A stretch of 64,000 bases of DNA from contig JBLHKW010000001.1 in assembly GCA_047618565.1 (NCBI GenBank), positions 62,001 to 126,000 on the forward strand, in the 5' to 3' direction. The stretch comes from JBLHKW01 sp047618565. Lineage in GTDB: Bacteria; Planctomycetota; UBA1135; GCA-002686595. Both the position numbers and the translations under genes were made by a program. The notes under the pieces were generated by a model. It made no database searches. It worked only from the letters and a program-made list of their open reading frames with translations, and had not been told where the DNA came from. Shown in pieces: positions 43,874 through 53,333 of the stretch (position 1 is the stretch's first letter; the number at the start of each line of letters is the position of its first letter).

Positions 43874-44017
43874 TCAGGATTCGCTGCGCCGCCTGAGCTC
43901 GGCCAGCATGCCGCGCAGATCACGCCATCCGCCGACGGTGACGACGACGGCGAGTAGCGCGAACCCGGAGGCGCTTGCGATCAGGACGATGGCCCAGAAG
44001 CGGATCCAGAAATCCAC
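43874..44017 (-). CDS. small membrane protein partner of the sodium:solute symporter (47 aa)
   Basis: A 47-aa ORF starting GTG immediately after the symporter stop TAG (44018-44020) and ending TGA 43874-43876. Translation MDFWIRFWAIVLIASASGFALLAV... gives one transmembrane helix (about 7-30) with a charged tail (RDLRGMLAELRRRSES). Small single-helix proteins of this type commonly follow SSS genes in Planctomycetes and may be an accessory subunit (from memory of such neighbourhoods, so inference). The tight junction argues for translational coupling. Confidence 0.6.
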   Translation of the reverse strand: MDFWIRFWAIVLIASASGFALLAVVVTVGGWRDLRGMLAELRRRSES

Positions 44018-45556
44018 CTAGTGGCTCCCTTGTGCGGTTCGTGGGTCGGGAAACAACAGGGAACCGAGCACCATCAGGACCAGCGCAGCGCCGGTCGCGC
44101 ACAGGCCGACGGTCTCGCTCGCCAGCGATATTCCGAGCAAGCCCTGGATCGGTGCCAGGCCAAGTACGGCCGTGCTGCCCGCGGTGAGGGCCAGATAGGC
44201 GCCAACGCGGCTGGCGCGTGGCCAGTAGAGGCCGAAGAGCAACAGCGCGAAGGCCCCGGTGAAGTAGATGGCGCCCGTGACGGCCATGTAGTCCCACAGA
44301 TCCTGGCCGAGCGGAAACCACAGGCTCCAGATCAGCAGGAAGGCACCGATCGCGATGATGAAGGCGCGCGTGAGCTTGAGCTCAGCGCGTTCGCTGAGTC
44401 CACCGCGGCGTGCAGGGCCAACCACGTCGTGCGCCAGGACCGTGGCCCAGCAGAGCAGGTAGCTGTCGTGGGTCGACATGAACGCCGCCAGCATCCCCGC
44501 GGCGATGATGCCGATCACGCCGACCGGCAGGACCTGGCTCAAGAAAATCGGCATGGCCTGCATCGTGACCAGAGGATCTGCCACGGGCGCGCCCGCGGAA
44601 GTGAAGAAGGTCGAACGCGCCAGGTCCGAGTTCCAGAAGAACGACAGGGCGCAGATGCCCAGGAACTGGGGCAGCAGGAAGCGCACCAGGAAGCCGACGG
44701 ACGACCAGGCGTAGAGTCGTTTGACGACCTCGGTGCTCGATGCGGCACAGGCACGCATGACCGCCGTCTGCCAGACAGCGCATGACACGATGCCGGCGGT
44801 GAAGATCATCCACACCACGTAGTCGGCTCCGAACCCATCCGCGTGCAGCGGATCGAAGCCCGCCTCGCCGTGCACGGTCTCAACGGTCTTGACGATCGAC
44901 TCCCAGCCCAGGTGATCGAGGGCGAAGTAGCAGGCCAGGAGCATGCCGAAGGAGAGCACGACGAACTGCACGTAGTCCGTGATGACGACCGCGACCATGC
45001 CGCCCATCGTGGTGTAGAAGAGCACGAGCAGGATCAGGGCCGTCATCACGAACTTGACCATCGTGGGGTCCGTCAGGCCCGTCATGCCGGTCACGAACAG
45101 GGCGCCCGCCTTCAGGAACAGCCCCATGTTCAGGATGCCGGAGAGCGCCAGCAGCAGGCCCCCCGCAATGCGCACGCCGCGACCGAAGCGGCGCTCGTAG
45201 AACTCGGGGATCGTCATCACTCGCATCCGTCGCAGGGGCACGACGATGAAGCCGGTCATGCCCACGATCAGGGTCACGACGCCCGCCACCAATCCGATGT
45301 GGAAGGCTGCGAAACCGCCCGTGAAGCCTTTCTGGGCCGAGTACATGACCGTCACCAGGCCGAGTTCGGAGCCGACCATGGTCGCCACACCGATCATCGA
45401 CTTGAGCGATCGGCCCGCGACGACGTAGTCCGCCAGCGTTCCGACGTAGCGATTGACGCGGATGCCGATCCAGAGGGTTGCGAGCAGATATCCGGCGACG
45501 ATGATCCAGTCGATCGTCCCGAACGTCTCCCGCAGGCCGAGGGCAGAGAGGTCCAC
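44018..45556 (-). CDS. sodium:solute symporter family protein
   Basis: A 512-aa SSS-type transporter with about 13 helices. Diagnostic blocks are DWIIVAGYLLATLWIGI at the N-terminus, DYVVAGRSLKSMIGVATMVGSELG and the late GIIAAGMLAAFMSTHDSYLLCW. It probably imports a sugar, amino sugar or sugar acid, judging from the adjacent glycosidases and sugar kinase. The start GTG overlaps the stop of the kinase gene by 1 bp, and the 47-aa gene follows directly, giving a three-gene operon. Confidence 0.9.
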   Translation of the reverse strand: MDLSALGLRETFGTIDWIIVAGYLLATLWIGIRVNRYVGTLADYVVAGRSLKSMIGVATMVGSELGLVTVMYSAQKGFTGGFAAFHIGLVAGVVTLIVGMTGFIVVPLRRMRVMTIPEFYERRFGRGVRIAGGLLLALSGILNMGLFLKAGALFVTGMTGLTDPTMVKFVMTALILLVLFYTTMGGMVAVVITDYVQFVVLSFGMLLACYFALDHLGWESIVKTVETVHGEAGFDPLHADGFGADYVVWMIFTAGIVSCAVWQTAVMRACAASSTEVVKRLYAWSSVGFLVRFLLPQFLGICALSFFWNSDLARSTFFTSAGAPVADPLVTMQAMPIFLSQVLPVGVIGIIAAGMLAAFMSTHDSYLLCWATVLAHDVVGPARRGGLSERAELKLTRAFIIAIGAFLLIWSLWFPLGQDLWDYMAVTGAIYFTGAFALLLFGLYWPRASRVGAYLALTAGSTAVLGLAPIQGLLGISLASETVGLCATGAALVLMVLGSLLFPDPRTAQGSH

Positions 45557-46824
45557 TAGGATGGATTATTCAGGAATGACTCGTGCGAGTCGACGGCTTC
45601 CTGATCCAAAACGCGGGCCGGGCCCCCGGCGTGCGTCAGCAGGAAGCGCGCTGATCGGGCATTGTCCGGGTACCGGTTCCGGTAGCTGTTCGACCAGGTC
45701 TCGAGGAAGGCAGCGGCCTTATCGGCCTCCACCAGAGCCCAGACCGCGCCGCCGAAGCCCGCGCCGAATGCGGACGCTGCGAGGGCGCCCAGGCTGCGTG
45801 CCTCGCGCTGGAGCAAGCTCGTCTGGGGGATCTGATTCCCGAGCAGTGCCTCCGCGGCGGCTTGTGAGCGATCCACGACCTGGCCGAACTGCTTCAGATC
45901 GCCGGCGCCCAGGGCCTCGACGGCGCCGGGGAGGAGCTCGCCCTGCTCGAGTGCGAAATGGTCAAAACGCCTTGCCAGCTCGTGCCCCGCGAAGCCGCCG
46001 TGGTCGGTGGCTTCCAGGACCGTGCGGATCTCGCCCGCGCTGGCCGAGCGCAGCATTGCCCCCAGGTGTTCCTGATCGCCGCCGGTCGCGTGGCGCCAGG
46101 CACCAGCGGCTGCGGCCGCGAGGTCTGTTGCACGTCCGTAGAGGGCGCCCGCGTTACCTGTCTTGCGGGCCGCGACACCGCTTACCCCGATGGCGAAGAC
46201 GCAGTTCGTCGGCATCTCGATGGTTCGCGTGAGCTGGTGGGGGTCGTAACTGTAGAGATGCAGCTTGTGAGCGCGGGAACACAGGATCGCGGTATGATCG
46301 CCCGCTCCGCCGCGCGTGCCCACGCCCCCGTCGGCTTCGAAGTGTGCGAAGGCGCGCCCGCTCTCGAGCGCCGCGAGATAGGCGGCCAGCGCGAGTTCCG
46401 TCCCGATGGCCCGGCGATAGGCTTCACGTGCGTCCAGGCCCTCGGTCTCGCGCAGAGCCAGGAAGAGCATGATGAGTAGCGCGCTCGAACTCGACAGGCC
46501 CGCCGCCTGGGGCAGGTCGCTCGTCCAGGTGACCGTGGCGCCGTGACTAGGCGCGCCAAAATCGCGGGCGAAGCGCCTGGCAAACGTCCACGGGTAACGC
46601 GTCCAGTCGACGGGGGGCGACTCGCCCTGGGGCGGGAACGGACCGTGATGGCGCAGATCGCTCGAGCGGTCGTCCAGGGCGAGCTCGCCGTCTTCGCGCG
46701 CATCGACCCGGGCGCGCAAGCCGGACTCGGCCGCGCAGGTGAGGCTCGACCCGCCTGCGTAGTCCGTGTGCTTGCCGAGCACCTCGATTCGCCCTGGGAC
46801 GAACGTAAATACGGTGTCAGTCAC
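45556..46824 (-). CDS. galactokinase-family (GHMP) sugar kinase
   Basis: A 422-aa GHMP kinase. The signature PGRIEVLGKHTDYAGG corresponds to the galactokinase box (GRVNLIGEHTDYNGG), but the usual Glu is Lys. The ATP motif LPQAAGLSSSSALL and the third GHMP motif AFGAGFGGAVWALVE are intact. It would phosphorylate galactose, GalNAc or a related sugar imported by the symporter. The Lys substitution and the locus context leave the exact sugar open. It is first in the operon with the symporter and its small partner. Confidence 0.85.
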   Translation of the reverse strand: MTDTVFTFVPGRIEVLGKHTDYAGGSSLTCAAESGLRARVDAREDGELALDDRSSDLRHHGPFPPQGESPPVDWTRYPWTFARRFARDFGAPSHGATVTWTSDLPQAAGLSSSSALLIMLFLALRETEGLDAREAYRRAIGTELALAAYLAALESGRAFAHFEADGGVGTRGGAGDHTAILCSRAHKLHLYSYDPHQLTRTIEMPTNCVFAIGVSGVAARKTGNAGALYGRATDLAAAAAGAWRHATGGDQEHLGAMLRSASAGEIRTVLEATDHGGFAGHELARRFDHFALEQGELLPGAVEALGAGDLKQFGQVVDRSQAAAEALLGNQIPQTSLLQREARSLGALAASAFGAGFGGAVWALVEADKAAAFLETWSNSYRNRYPDNARSARFLLTHAGGPARVLDQEAVDSHESFLNNPS

Positions 46825-47236
46825 GGTCGTTGGGGTTGGCGGGGATTCGCGGCACTGCCATTGTCCTGAGGGTCGTCATGACGCCGCTTGGCGCGGGCCA
46901 GGGTCGCATCTGGAATGGCGATTTGCTGGCTCATTGTTCAGATCCAAGGGGCGAGGCTGTGACGAAACGCATATTGGCTGCCACCTCCTGTCGATGGAAG
47001 CGCCTCATGCTGGGGCTCGACCGGGGCGGATTGCCCCGCTGGGCTTCGAGTGCCCGCACATGTTACCGATTCCAGTCGTGATGGTACGGGCTTCCATGCT
47101 GCAGCTGGCATGCGATCCGTGAGGTGCCTGCACGGGTCGGAAATTAGATTGGCTGTCGCTCGCAAGGCCCAAACAAGGTCGATCCACGGAACCAAATCGA
47201 TGCCCAGGGCATCAGGGCAAGATCGAGGAGGACGGA
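46825..47236. other. 412-bp divergent intergenic region
   Basis: Lies between the sugar-kinase operon (minus strand) and the NHL-repeat gene (plus strand), so it should hold promoters for both. A Shine-Dalgarno GAGGAGGA precedes the NHL gene. No ORF, repeat or structured RNA is convincing. Confidence 0.5.
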
Positions 47237-48349
47237 ATGAAGTACTTCAGAAGCGTCGCGACGATAGGGCTCGCCGCATTGAGTCTCGGGGCCGGGAGCG
47301 TCGAGGTCACGACGGGGGAGTCGGTCCCGAGGTTCACCATCACCACCGTCGCCGGGACGGGCGAGCGCGGGATGACGCTCGAGGAGGTCCCGGCTGTAGA
47401 GGCACTCATCGAGCGGCCCACCGCGGTGGCGGTCGACAGCAAGGGGCGGCTGTACATCGCGGATGAGCAGAACGGGCTCGTTCGCATGGTGACCCGGGAC
47501 GGATTCCTGACGACCGTGATGGGCACTGACAGCACGGACCGTCAGACCAAGGAGCGGCTCGCCGTGCTCACCAACGTCTCGAATGCCTACGGGATCGCCA
47601 CGGACCTGGAAGACAACCTCTACGTCTTGAGTCGCGGTCACAGCAAGATCTTCAAGGTCGGGAGTGAGGGCTACGCGCGCTGCATCGTGGGTAACGGCCG
47701 GCAGGGCTTCGGGGGCGATGGCGGTCCCGCTCTGGATGCCATGGTGGCTTCACCGAACCACCTCGTGGCAGACGGGCATGGCAACCTGTTCATCGCTGAT
47801 ACCGGGAACCACCGCATTCGAAAGGTGTCGAAGGACGGCGTGATCACCACCGTGGCGGGTACCGGGGTCGTCGGGTTTGCCGGTGATGGGGGGCCAGCCA
47901 TCGCGGCCCAGCTCGGTGTGCCCTCGGCCATCGCCATCGATCTGGCCGGCAACCTCTACATCGCCGACTTCTTCAACCACCGCATCCGCAAGGTGTCCAC
48001 CGACGGGATCATCACGTCGATCGCTGGCACGGGGAAGTCTGGTTACAACGGTGACGGCAAGTCGGCGGTCGAGTGTCAGATCGGTGAACCCTGTGGTGTG
48101 GCGGTCGACCGGGAGGGGTACGTGTATATCGGGGACCAGCTGAATAATCGGGTGCGCGTCGTGACCCCGAAGGGAATCATGCACACGGTGGCCGGCACCG
48201 GTGTACGCGGGCACACCGGCGACGGCGGGCCGGCCGAGCAGGCCGAGATATCGAATCCGGACATTCTTGCCTTCGATACCCAGGGCAATCTCTACTTCCC
48301 CGACCACGTCAACTGTGTCGTGCGCAAGCTCACCCGCGTGACGGAGTAG
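47237..48349 (+). CDS. secreted NHL-repeat beta-propeller protein
   Basis: A 370-aa exported protein. The signal-like N-terminus (YFRSVATIGLAALSLGAGS) is followed by NHL repeats of about 55 residues, each with an ITTVAGTG...GDGGPA block and an AIDLAGNLYIADFFNHRIRKVS-like strand; five are clear. Such propellers bind protein or carbohydrate partners. A good Shine-Dalgarno (GAGGAGGAC) supports ATG 47237. Ligand unknown. Confidence 0.87.
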   Translation: MKYFRSVATIGLAALSLGAGSVEVTTGESVPRFTITTVAGTGERGMTLEEVPAVEALIERPTAVAVDSKGRLYIADEQNGLVRMVTRDGFLTTVMGTDSTDRQTKERLAVLTNVSNAYGIATDLEDNLYVLSRGHSKIFKVGSEGYARCIVGNGRQGFGGDGGPALDAMVASPNHLVADGHGNLFIADTGNHRIRKVSKDGVITTVAGTGVVGFAGDGGPAIAAQLGVPSAIAIDLAGNLYIADFFNHRIRKVSTDGIITSIAGTGKSGYNGDGKSAVECQIGEPCGVAVDREGYVYIGDQLNNRVRVVTPKGIMHTVAGTGVRGHTGDGGPAEQAEISNPDILAFDTQGNLYFPDHVNCVVRKLTRVTE

Positions 48350-48361
48350 GCGCGTGCCCTG

Positions 48362-48529
48362 TCAGGGTTGGATCTTCAGCTCGCACGCGCGAGAGCCCAG
48401 GAGTGCGAACACGCGCGCCTGTGCCATGACCTCGTCGCGGGGTGTATCGACGGACAACACGTAGTCGAAACCTGCGTGGCCGTGACTTCCTTCGAAGCGC
48501 GCTTCGAGGGAAGGGTCGAGGGTGGTCAA
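48362..48529 (-). pseudogene. possible coding remnant
   Basis: A minus-strand frame from TTG 48529 to TGA 48362 reads as a protein-like 55-residue peptide (GHAGFDYVLSVDTP...FALLGSRACELKIQP). No convincing start precedes it, and an in-frame TGA is not far upstream. It could be the end of a lost gene or a genuine small gene with an unusual start. Family not recognised. Confidence 0.3.
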
Positions 48530-48575
48530 GCGGGCCGCTGATCGCGCACTCGTCGTTCACGATAACCAGCTCGCG

Positions 48576-49052
48576 CTATGCGTCCCGTTCGGTGAGCGCT
48601 GTTTCCAGGGCGCGCTTTAGCCGCGAGTGAAGCTCACTGTCGACTCCGCCAGCGTCTGCGACGCGTGCACTGCCGAAGTCGTAGGCCTCGAAGGGGCCAA
48701 GCCGTCGTTTCTGCGGATCCTCTGACGAGAAACGCGGGATGCAGTGCCCGTGCAGCTCGGGCACCTGGTTGCAGAGCACCAGGTAGTTGATGCGCTCAGC
48801 TCCGGTGGCCTCGAGGATGGCGTCGCCCAGCAGCACCAGGTCTGCGAAGAAGCGTTCGCGCTGGCGCGGGCCGAGGTCGTTCGGTGAGGAGACAACCGGA
48901 TCGGGAAGTAGCATGCACGCACCGCGCACGGCCTCTGGTTGGTGCTTGCCCAGGATCGCGAAACCGGACGGCATGCGGGCCAGCAGTTCGGGGTCGTCGC
49001 CGGCGCGGATGCGCGCCACGCGCATGCTGATCGCCTGGGAGGGATTCGTCAT
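48576..49052 (-). CDS. HIT-superfamily protein
   Basis: A 158-aa cytosolic protein. LVLCNQVPELHGHCIPRF contains the HIT-like motif (His-phi-His-like HGHC) and the preceding RERFFADLVLLGDAILEATGAERINY helix/strand pattern fits HIT hydrolases. The classical HxHxH triad is reduced, so nucleotide-hydrolase activity is uncertain. I chose ATG 49052; the longer frame upstream runs into the next gene. Confidence 0.75.
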   Translation of the reverse strand: MTNPSQAISMRVARIRAGDDPELLARMPSGFAILGKHQPEAVRGACMLLPDPVVSSPNDLGPRQRERFFADLVLLGDAILEATGAERINYLVLCNQVPELHGHCIPRFSSEDPQKRRLGPFEAYDFGSARVADAGGVDSELHSRLKRALETALTERDA

Positions 49053-49096
49053 GGGCAGATGATAGGGCCCGGATCCGCGAAGCACAGCCGCGTCCG

Positions 49097-52000
49097 TCAC
49101 TCCCAGGACATGGCCAGGGCGGACAGGTGCGGGAGGAGACCGTTGGCGATGTTGGAACGGAACGTGAGGCGTACCTGGTAGTAGCGCGAACCGTCGATGC
49201 CCGTGGGGTTGTCGTTCCCGGGCGCTTCGAGTGCGCGCCAGTCGTCCGTACGGCCGAGGAAGTCGATCGTCGTGTTGGAGTACTTGAGGTCGCGCGTGCC
49301 GTCCAGGTCTACATAATGGTTGCCATAGGCGTCGATCGTGTTCGCGTTGAAGCGCGGGTCGGCTCCTGGCGCTCCACGATCCGTGATCGTAACGGCTCCC
49401 CGGAAGGCCAGGTCGAGGCTGGTTCCGGAGGGCTGATCCACAGGCGACGGGTCCGTCAACGGATAGTCGAATCTTGGAGCCGTGAAGAAGCCTCCCCCTG
49501 GATCGACCGCTGCAAACCACACGGAAACAGAGCGGCTGATGCGCACCACGAAATCCATCGCGCCAAGGTAGATGGTGGGGTCGGTGCTGGGCGTCGACTG
49601 GCCCCCGTTTGCCGGGTTGTATCCGCCGTTGGCGACTTCTTCGAGGTCCGGATCGATCGTCACCACGCTGCCGTCAGGCGCGAAGCCGCCCGTGCTGAAG
49701 GTCCGGTAGATCGGCTTCCTGAACGCGGGCGAAGCCAGGACGATCTCCAGCGAGTTGTTGCCCAGGGCGTCGGCGGCGGCCGGGTAGCAGCGGTGCTCGA
49801 TCAGCAGTGGCAGGCCGACTGTCTGGATGTTCAGGGTCGAGTACATGACGTCGCGGGGGAGACCCACCGGAATCACGCTGAAGGGATCCACGCCGCCATT
49901 GTTCTTCCCCCCGCGGCCGGAGATGCCCGTGTCTCTCCAGGTGTAGGTGATCACTTCGTGTGATAAATCGCGGTTCATCGGCCAGGGCATGACGAGCCTC
50001 CCGGATGAGGTCAGGAAGCCGTCGCCCGGGTCCACGACATACCCACGTTCGCGCGGGTGGACGAGCTTCATGGGCGACACTTCCGGTGTCAGAACCTGCA
50101 TCGAGTAGTCACGCACCACGCCGCTCGACGGAAACCGCAGGCAACCGGTCTGCCCCTGGGTCGACTCGTCTGGAGCCCGGTCGCTGTGCGCGAGCCGCAT
50201 CTGGTACTCGGGGAAGACGTCGGCCGTGACGATCCCGAGGGCTGGCGCCCAGTGCAAACCCTCCACGTCGATGTTGTAGTTCGTCGCGTCGCGCAGATCC
50301 ATGCCCACATCCAGGTAGCGATAAATGTGGGTCATCCTCGATCCGAAGGGTGACAGTGGAGTCTGGATGCCGCTCGGGAAGGGAGTCATCGGCGCGATGA
50401 TCCGTTGCGATGGATCCACCGGGACCTGGAAGCGTGAGACTGCACGCGGGCGGATCAGCCCCGCTTCCACGTCGTAGACGTGCTGCCCCGTCCACTCGGG
50501 CAACGACTGCGTGTCATCGCCTATCGGCTCGTCCTCGTCCGGTGCGCTGAAGCGGGTGATCCGGCCGCCGCTACGGTGGGTGGGCTGGTCCGGCGCCAGT
50601 TCAAAGCGGACCTGCGGCAGCGCAACCTCGAGCGGGTTGCCGGCCAGGTCCCGTGGACCGCCCGCCCCGGCGGCGAAGGTGAGGAAGTAGTCCTCTCCGG
50701 AGCCCACGTCGTGGTCGAGGTTGAAGCTGGGGACGAATGTGAAGCTGCGCAGGTCCTGTGATCGAGCGATCTGGCCGACCACAAGGTCCACCGACCTCGT
50801 CGGCTGCGCGACGCGCGTCAAGGTGATCGAGTCGAAGGGCGAAAGGGACGCAGGGTCCATCACCTCACTGAACCGCAGTCCACTGGTGACGTTCACGCCG
50901 AGGTCGCGGTCCGGCCTGTCGGCGACAGGCGGCGGTGGGGAGAAACGGACATAGCACGCGGCGGGCGGACCGCTAATCGCATCGTAAACGGTCGAATAGG
51001 TGGCGGCGCCGAGGGCTGTTCCGGACCAGGCTGCGGGCCATGCGGGGTTGTCGGGGAACCCGAGCAGGCGCACGCGTACGCCGGTTGCGACGCCGTCGTT
51101 CGGGAAGACCGCATCCTCGATCACCTCAGCATAGACCAGGTCTTGCTGCAGCACGTCGCCGATGCCAGGCGCGACGGCGCAGGTGGTCGAATCGAAGCGC
51201 ATCGCTCGGATCGTGAAGACGTTCTCGTCTTGCGCGTCCTGCACCGGTGGCGTTTCGATGAAGACGCGCTGCTGGCCGAGCAGGCATGGAACGACATCAT
51301 CACGCAGGAAACCGTTGTGGGGGTCTGCGGTCACGTTCTCCGGGCCGCCCGAGCGCATGGCGCGCAGCACGTCCTGGGTTGGCGATCCGAGATCCGCGCT
51401 TCCGTTCTCTGCGACGGACAGGGCGCTCCCGGACGGATTGCGCAGGATGACCTCCTGTCCAAAGGATGCATCCTCGCGCGTCGGGATGCGCAGCTGAATG
51501 TTGGCGACGTTGACACTTGCGCTGGGAGGGAAGCCGAGCCCGTTCACGGGTAGTGGCGGGTTCTGCCCAAAGGCTTCGAACTCCGAGATGGTCGGGTCGA
51601 TGACCAGTCGCGTCGTGTAGAAATCGAGCGTTCCGTCTCCATCGAGATCGACCAGGTCTCCGTGGTTGAGATCGGGGAATACGCGCGCTTCAAAATGGTC
51701 GACCGTTGGCGCTCCTGTCCGTACGTGGACGGTCTCCTGGCTGGCCAGGCGCGAATCCAGCAGGTCGTCAAAGGTGAGGATCAAGACGGAGTTGCGCGGC
51801 ACCATGGTGAAGAGCCCGGAGCTTCCGATGCCATGGTCAAAGATCGGTGCGAGATTGACTTCCGCTTGCCTTAGAAGGTTGAAGAACTCGGATCGCCCGG
51901 TCGGGTCGTTCACGTTTCGCAGGATTGTGAGCGACTCGACTCCTGTGATCGGGTTGGTCTGCAGCTGATAGCGGCTGGGGTCGTCGACCAGCCCTCCGGC

Positions 52001-52276
52001 GATGACGAACTCCTTCTGCATCCCGATCGAGTTCCCCTGGCCGTCGAGGCCGAAGACTTCGACGAGCCGGCCCCAGTGCAGGGCGGCCAGGTGCAGCTCC
52101 TGGGCATTACCGCCAAAGTTTTGTTCCACCAGGAACGTCGAACCATCCGGGCGCTGACCTACGGGGCCCATCACATTCGTTCGCGGCCCGGGCGACATGG
52201 CGTCGTTGCACGCGATGGGCAACCCGGCTACGAGAATGGGCAGGAGGACTCTTTGGACTCTCGGGCTCGGTTGCAT
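49097..52276 (-). CDS. large exported lipoprotein with Ig-like domains
   Basis: A 1059-aa protein. The lipoprotein signal is MQPSPRVQRVLLPILVAGLPIAC. The long mature region is beta-rich. DLGVNVTSGLRFSEVMDPASLSP and FTFVPSFNLDHDVGSGEDYFLTF...LAGNPL match the SbsA/Big_5 Ig-like pattern (residues about 450-600). DLVDLDGDGTLDFY is a Ca2+-binding-like loop. The C-terminal 400 residues have no recognised domain. Probably a cell-surface structural or adhesive protein. ATG 52276 is used because the lipobox follows. Confidence 0.72.
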   Translation of the reverse strand: MQPSPRVQRVLLPILVAGLPIACNDAMSPGPRTNVMGPVGQRPDGSTFLVEQNFGGNAQELHLAALHWGRLVEVFGLDGQGNSIGMQKEFVIAGGLVDDPSRYQLQTNPITGVESLTILRNVNDPTGRSEFFNLLRQAEVNLAPIFDHGIGSSGLFTMVPRNSVLILTFDDLLDSRLASQETVHVRTGAPTVDHFEARVFPDLNHGDLVDLDGDGTLDFYTTRLVIDPTISEFEAFGQNPPLPVNGLGFPPSASVNVANIQLRIPTREDASFGQEVILRNPSGSALSVAENGSADLGSPTQDVLRAMRSGGPENVTADPHNGFLRDDVVPCLLGQQRVFIETPPVQDAQDENVFTIRAMRFDSTTCAVAPGIGDVLQQDLVYAEVIEDAVFPNDGVATGVRVRLLGFPDNPAWPAAWSGTALGAATYSTVYDAISGPPAACYVRFSPPPPVADRPDRDLGVNVTSGLRFSEVMDPASLSPFDSITLTRVAQPTRSVDLVVGQIARSQDLRSFTFVPSFNLDHDVGSGEDYFLTFAAGAGGPRDLAGNPLEVALPQVRFELAPDQPTHRSGGRITRFSAPDEDEPIGDDTQSLPEWTGQHVYDVEAGLIRPRAVSRFQVPVDPSQRIIAPMTPFPSGIQTPLSPFGSRMTHIYRYLDVGMDLRDATNYNIDVEGLHWAPALGIVTADVFPEYQMRLAHSDRAPDESTQGQTGCLRFPSSGVVRDYSMQVLTPEVSPMKLVHPRERGYVVDPGDGFLTSSGRLVMPWPMNRDLSHEVITYTWRDTGISGRGGKNNGGVDPFSVIPVGLPRDVMYSTLNIQTVGLPLLIEHRCYPAAADALGNNSLEIVLASPAFRKPIYRTFSTGGFAPDGSVVTIDPDLEEVANGGYNPANGGQSTPSTDPTIYLGAMDFVVRISRSVSVWFAAVDPGGGFFTAPRFDYPLTDPSPVDQPSGTSLDLAFRGAVTITDRGAPGADPRFNANTIDAYGNHYVDLDGTRDLKYSNTTIDFLGRTDDWRALEAPGNDNPTGIDGSRYYQVRLTFRSNIANGLLPHLSALAMSWE

Positions 52277-52456
52277 GTAAGAGTGACGGGAACGGTGAAT
52301 CCCGCGTGACGCGACGAGCATAGCACGCGCGCCTCAGGCGACGGAATCGGCCTGCAGCGGTCTTTCGCTTGGGCGCGGGATCCCGGCGCCATGCCCCCTC
52401 TGGCCTGGTGTACAATCGTCATTCTTGCTTCAGCGGCTTTTCACGAGGTGTCTTCA

Positions 52457-53209
52457 ATGATCGGGACTGTTTTGCGGGTCGGGCTACTCTTCAATCTGCT
52501 GCTTGCCACCCCGGCGCTAGCGGACACGATCGTCACTTTCGATGCCGGCGCCGAAGGATGGACCGGGGTGGGAGCCGTAGAGCCAGCGGGTGGAAACCCC
52601 GGGGCCAATTTTCGGATGCTCAATCCGGATACCTTCGGGATGACGCTGCGCAACACGACCCATCCGGATTTCGTGTTCGACTATACGAGCGTCACGTCGG
52701 CGACGATCAGCGTCGACGTGCAGGTGGCGGACATATCGTTCTTCGGAAGTGCCGTGAGCCGTCCCTGGATCGTCGAGCTGCGTGACTACGACAGTCCGCC
52801 GGCCGGCTATCCATTCGTGTCGGTCTGGTACAAGTTCACGGAGATCTCGGCGGCTCAGAATGCAAGCTGGACGACCTACTCGGTGATGATCGCCGACACA
52901 TCCGCTGCGGCTCTTCCCGCGGGGTGGGGTGGAACGGGCGCCGAGACCGGCACCGGTGAGCCGCTGCTTCCCGCCGACCGCACGTTCGCCAGCGTGCTTG
53001 CGGGAGTCGATGAGGCCGTGTTCACGACGTTCGAGCCTGGCTTCTTCTATGGCTTCACGGCGTTCGACATGCGTGTGGACAACATCGGAATCGCGACGGT
53101 TGGTGTCCCGGCCCCCGTGCCAGCACTTCCGGCATGGGGCGCGCTGCTGCTCGTCACCTGCTTGCTCGCTGGCGGCAGCGTGGTGATACGTCGACGCGCG
53201 GTTGCATAG
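52457..53209 (+). CDS. exported protein with C-terminal membrane-sorting signal (CTERM-type)
   Basis: A 250-aa protein. Signal peptide MIGTVLRVGLLFNLLLATPALA; the middle (TIVTFDAGAEGWTGVGAVEPAGG to about 215) is a jelly-roll-like domain resembling discoidin/laminin-G-type anchors. The C-terminus VPALPAWGALLLVTCLLAGGSVVIRRR is a Pro-x-Trp-Gly motif, a transmembrane helix and an arginine cluster, the architecture of exosortase/archaeosortase (IPTL- or PEP-like) anchoring signals. An exosortase is not in this window. ATG 52457 starts the signal peptide. Confidence 0.72.
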   Translation: MIGTVLRVGLLFNLLLATPALADTIVTFDAGAEGWTGVGAVEPAGGNPGANFRMLNPDTFGMTLRNTTHPDFVFDYTSVTSATISVDVQVADISFFGSAVSRPWIVELRDYDSPPAGYPFVSVWYKFTEISAAQNASWTTYSVMIADTSAAALPAGWGGTGAETGTGEPLLPADRTFASVLAGVDEAVFTTFEPGFFYGFTAFDMRVDNIGIATVGVPAPVPALPAWGALLLVTCLLAGGSVVIRRRAVA

Positions 53210-53333
53210 AGGTCGGGGCGTGCCAGGCCATGGTGCGTGCCACCCTCCTGGTAGGGCTGTGGCGACCTGAATCACGATCTTGCCGCCCGCCCTTGACCAA
53301 CGGGGTAGGGTTCATCTGGTAGAGGACTATCCG

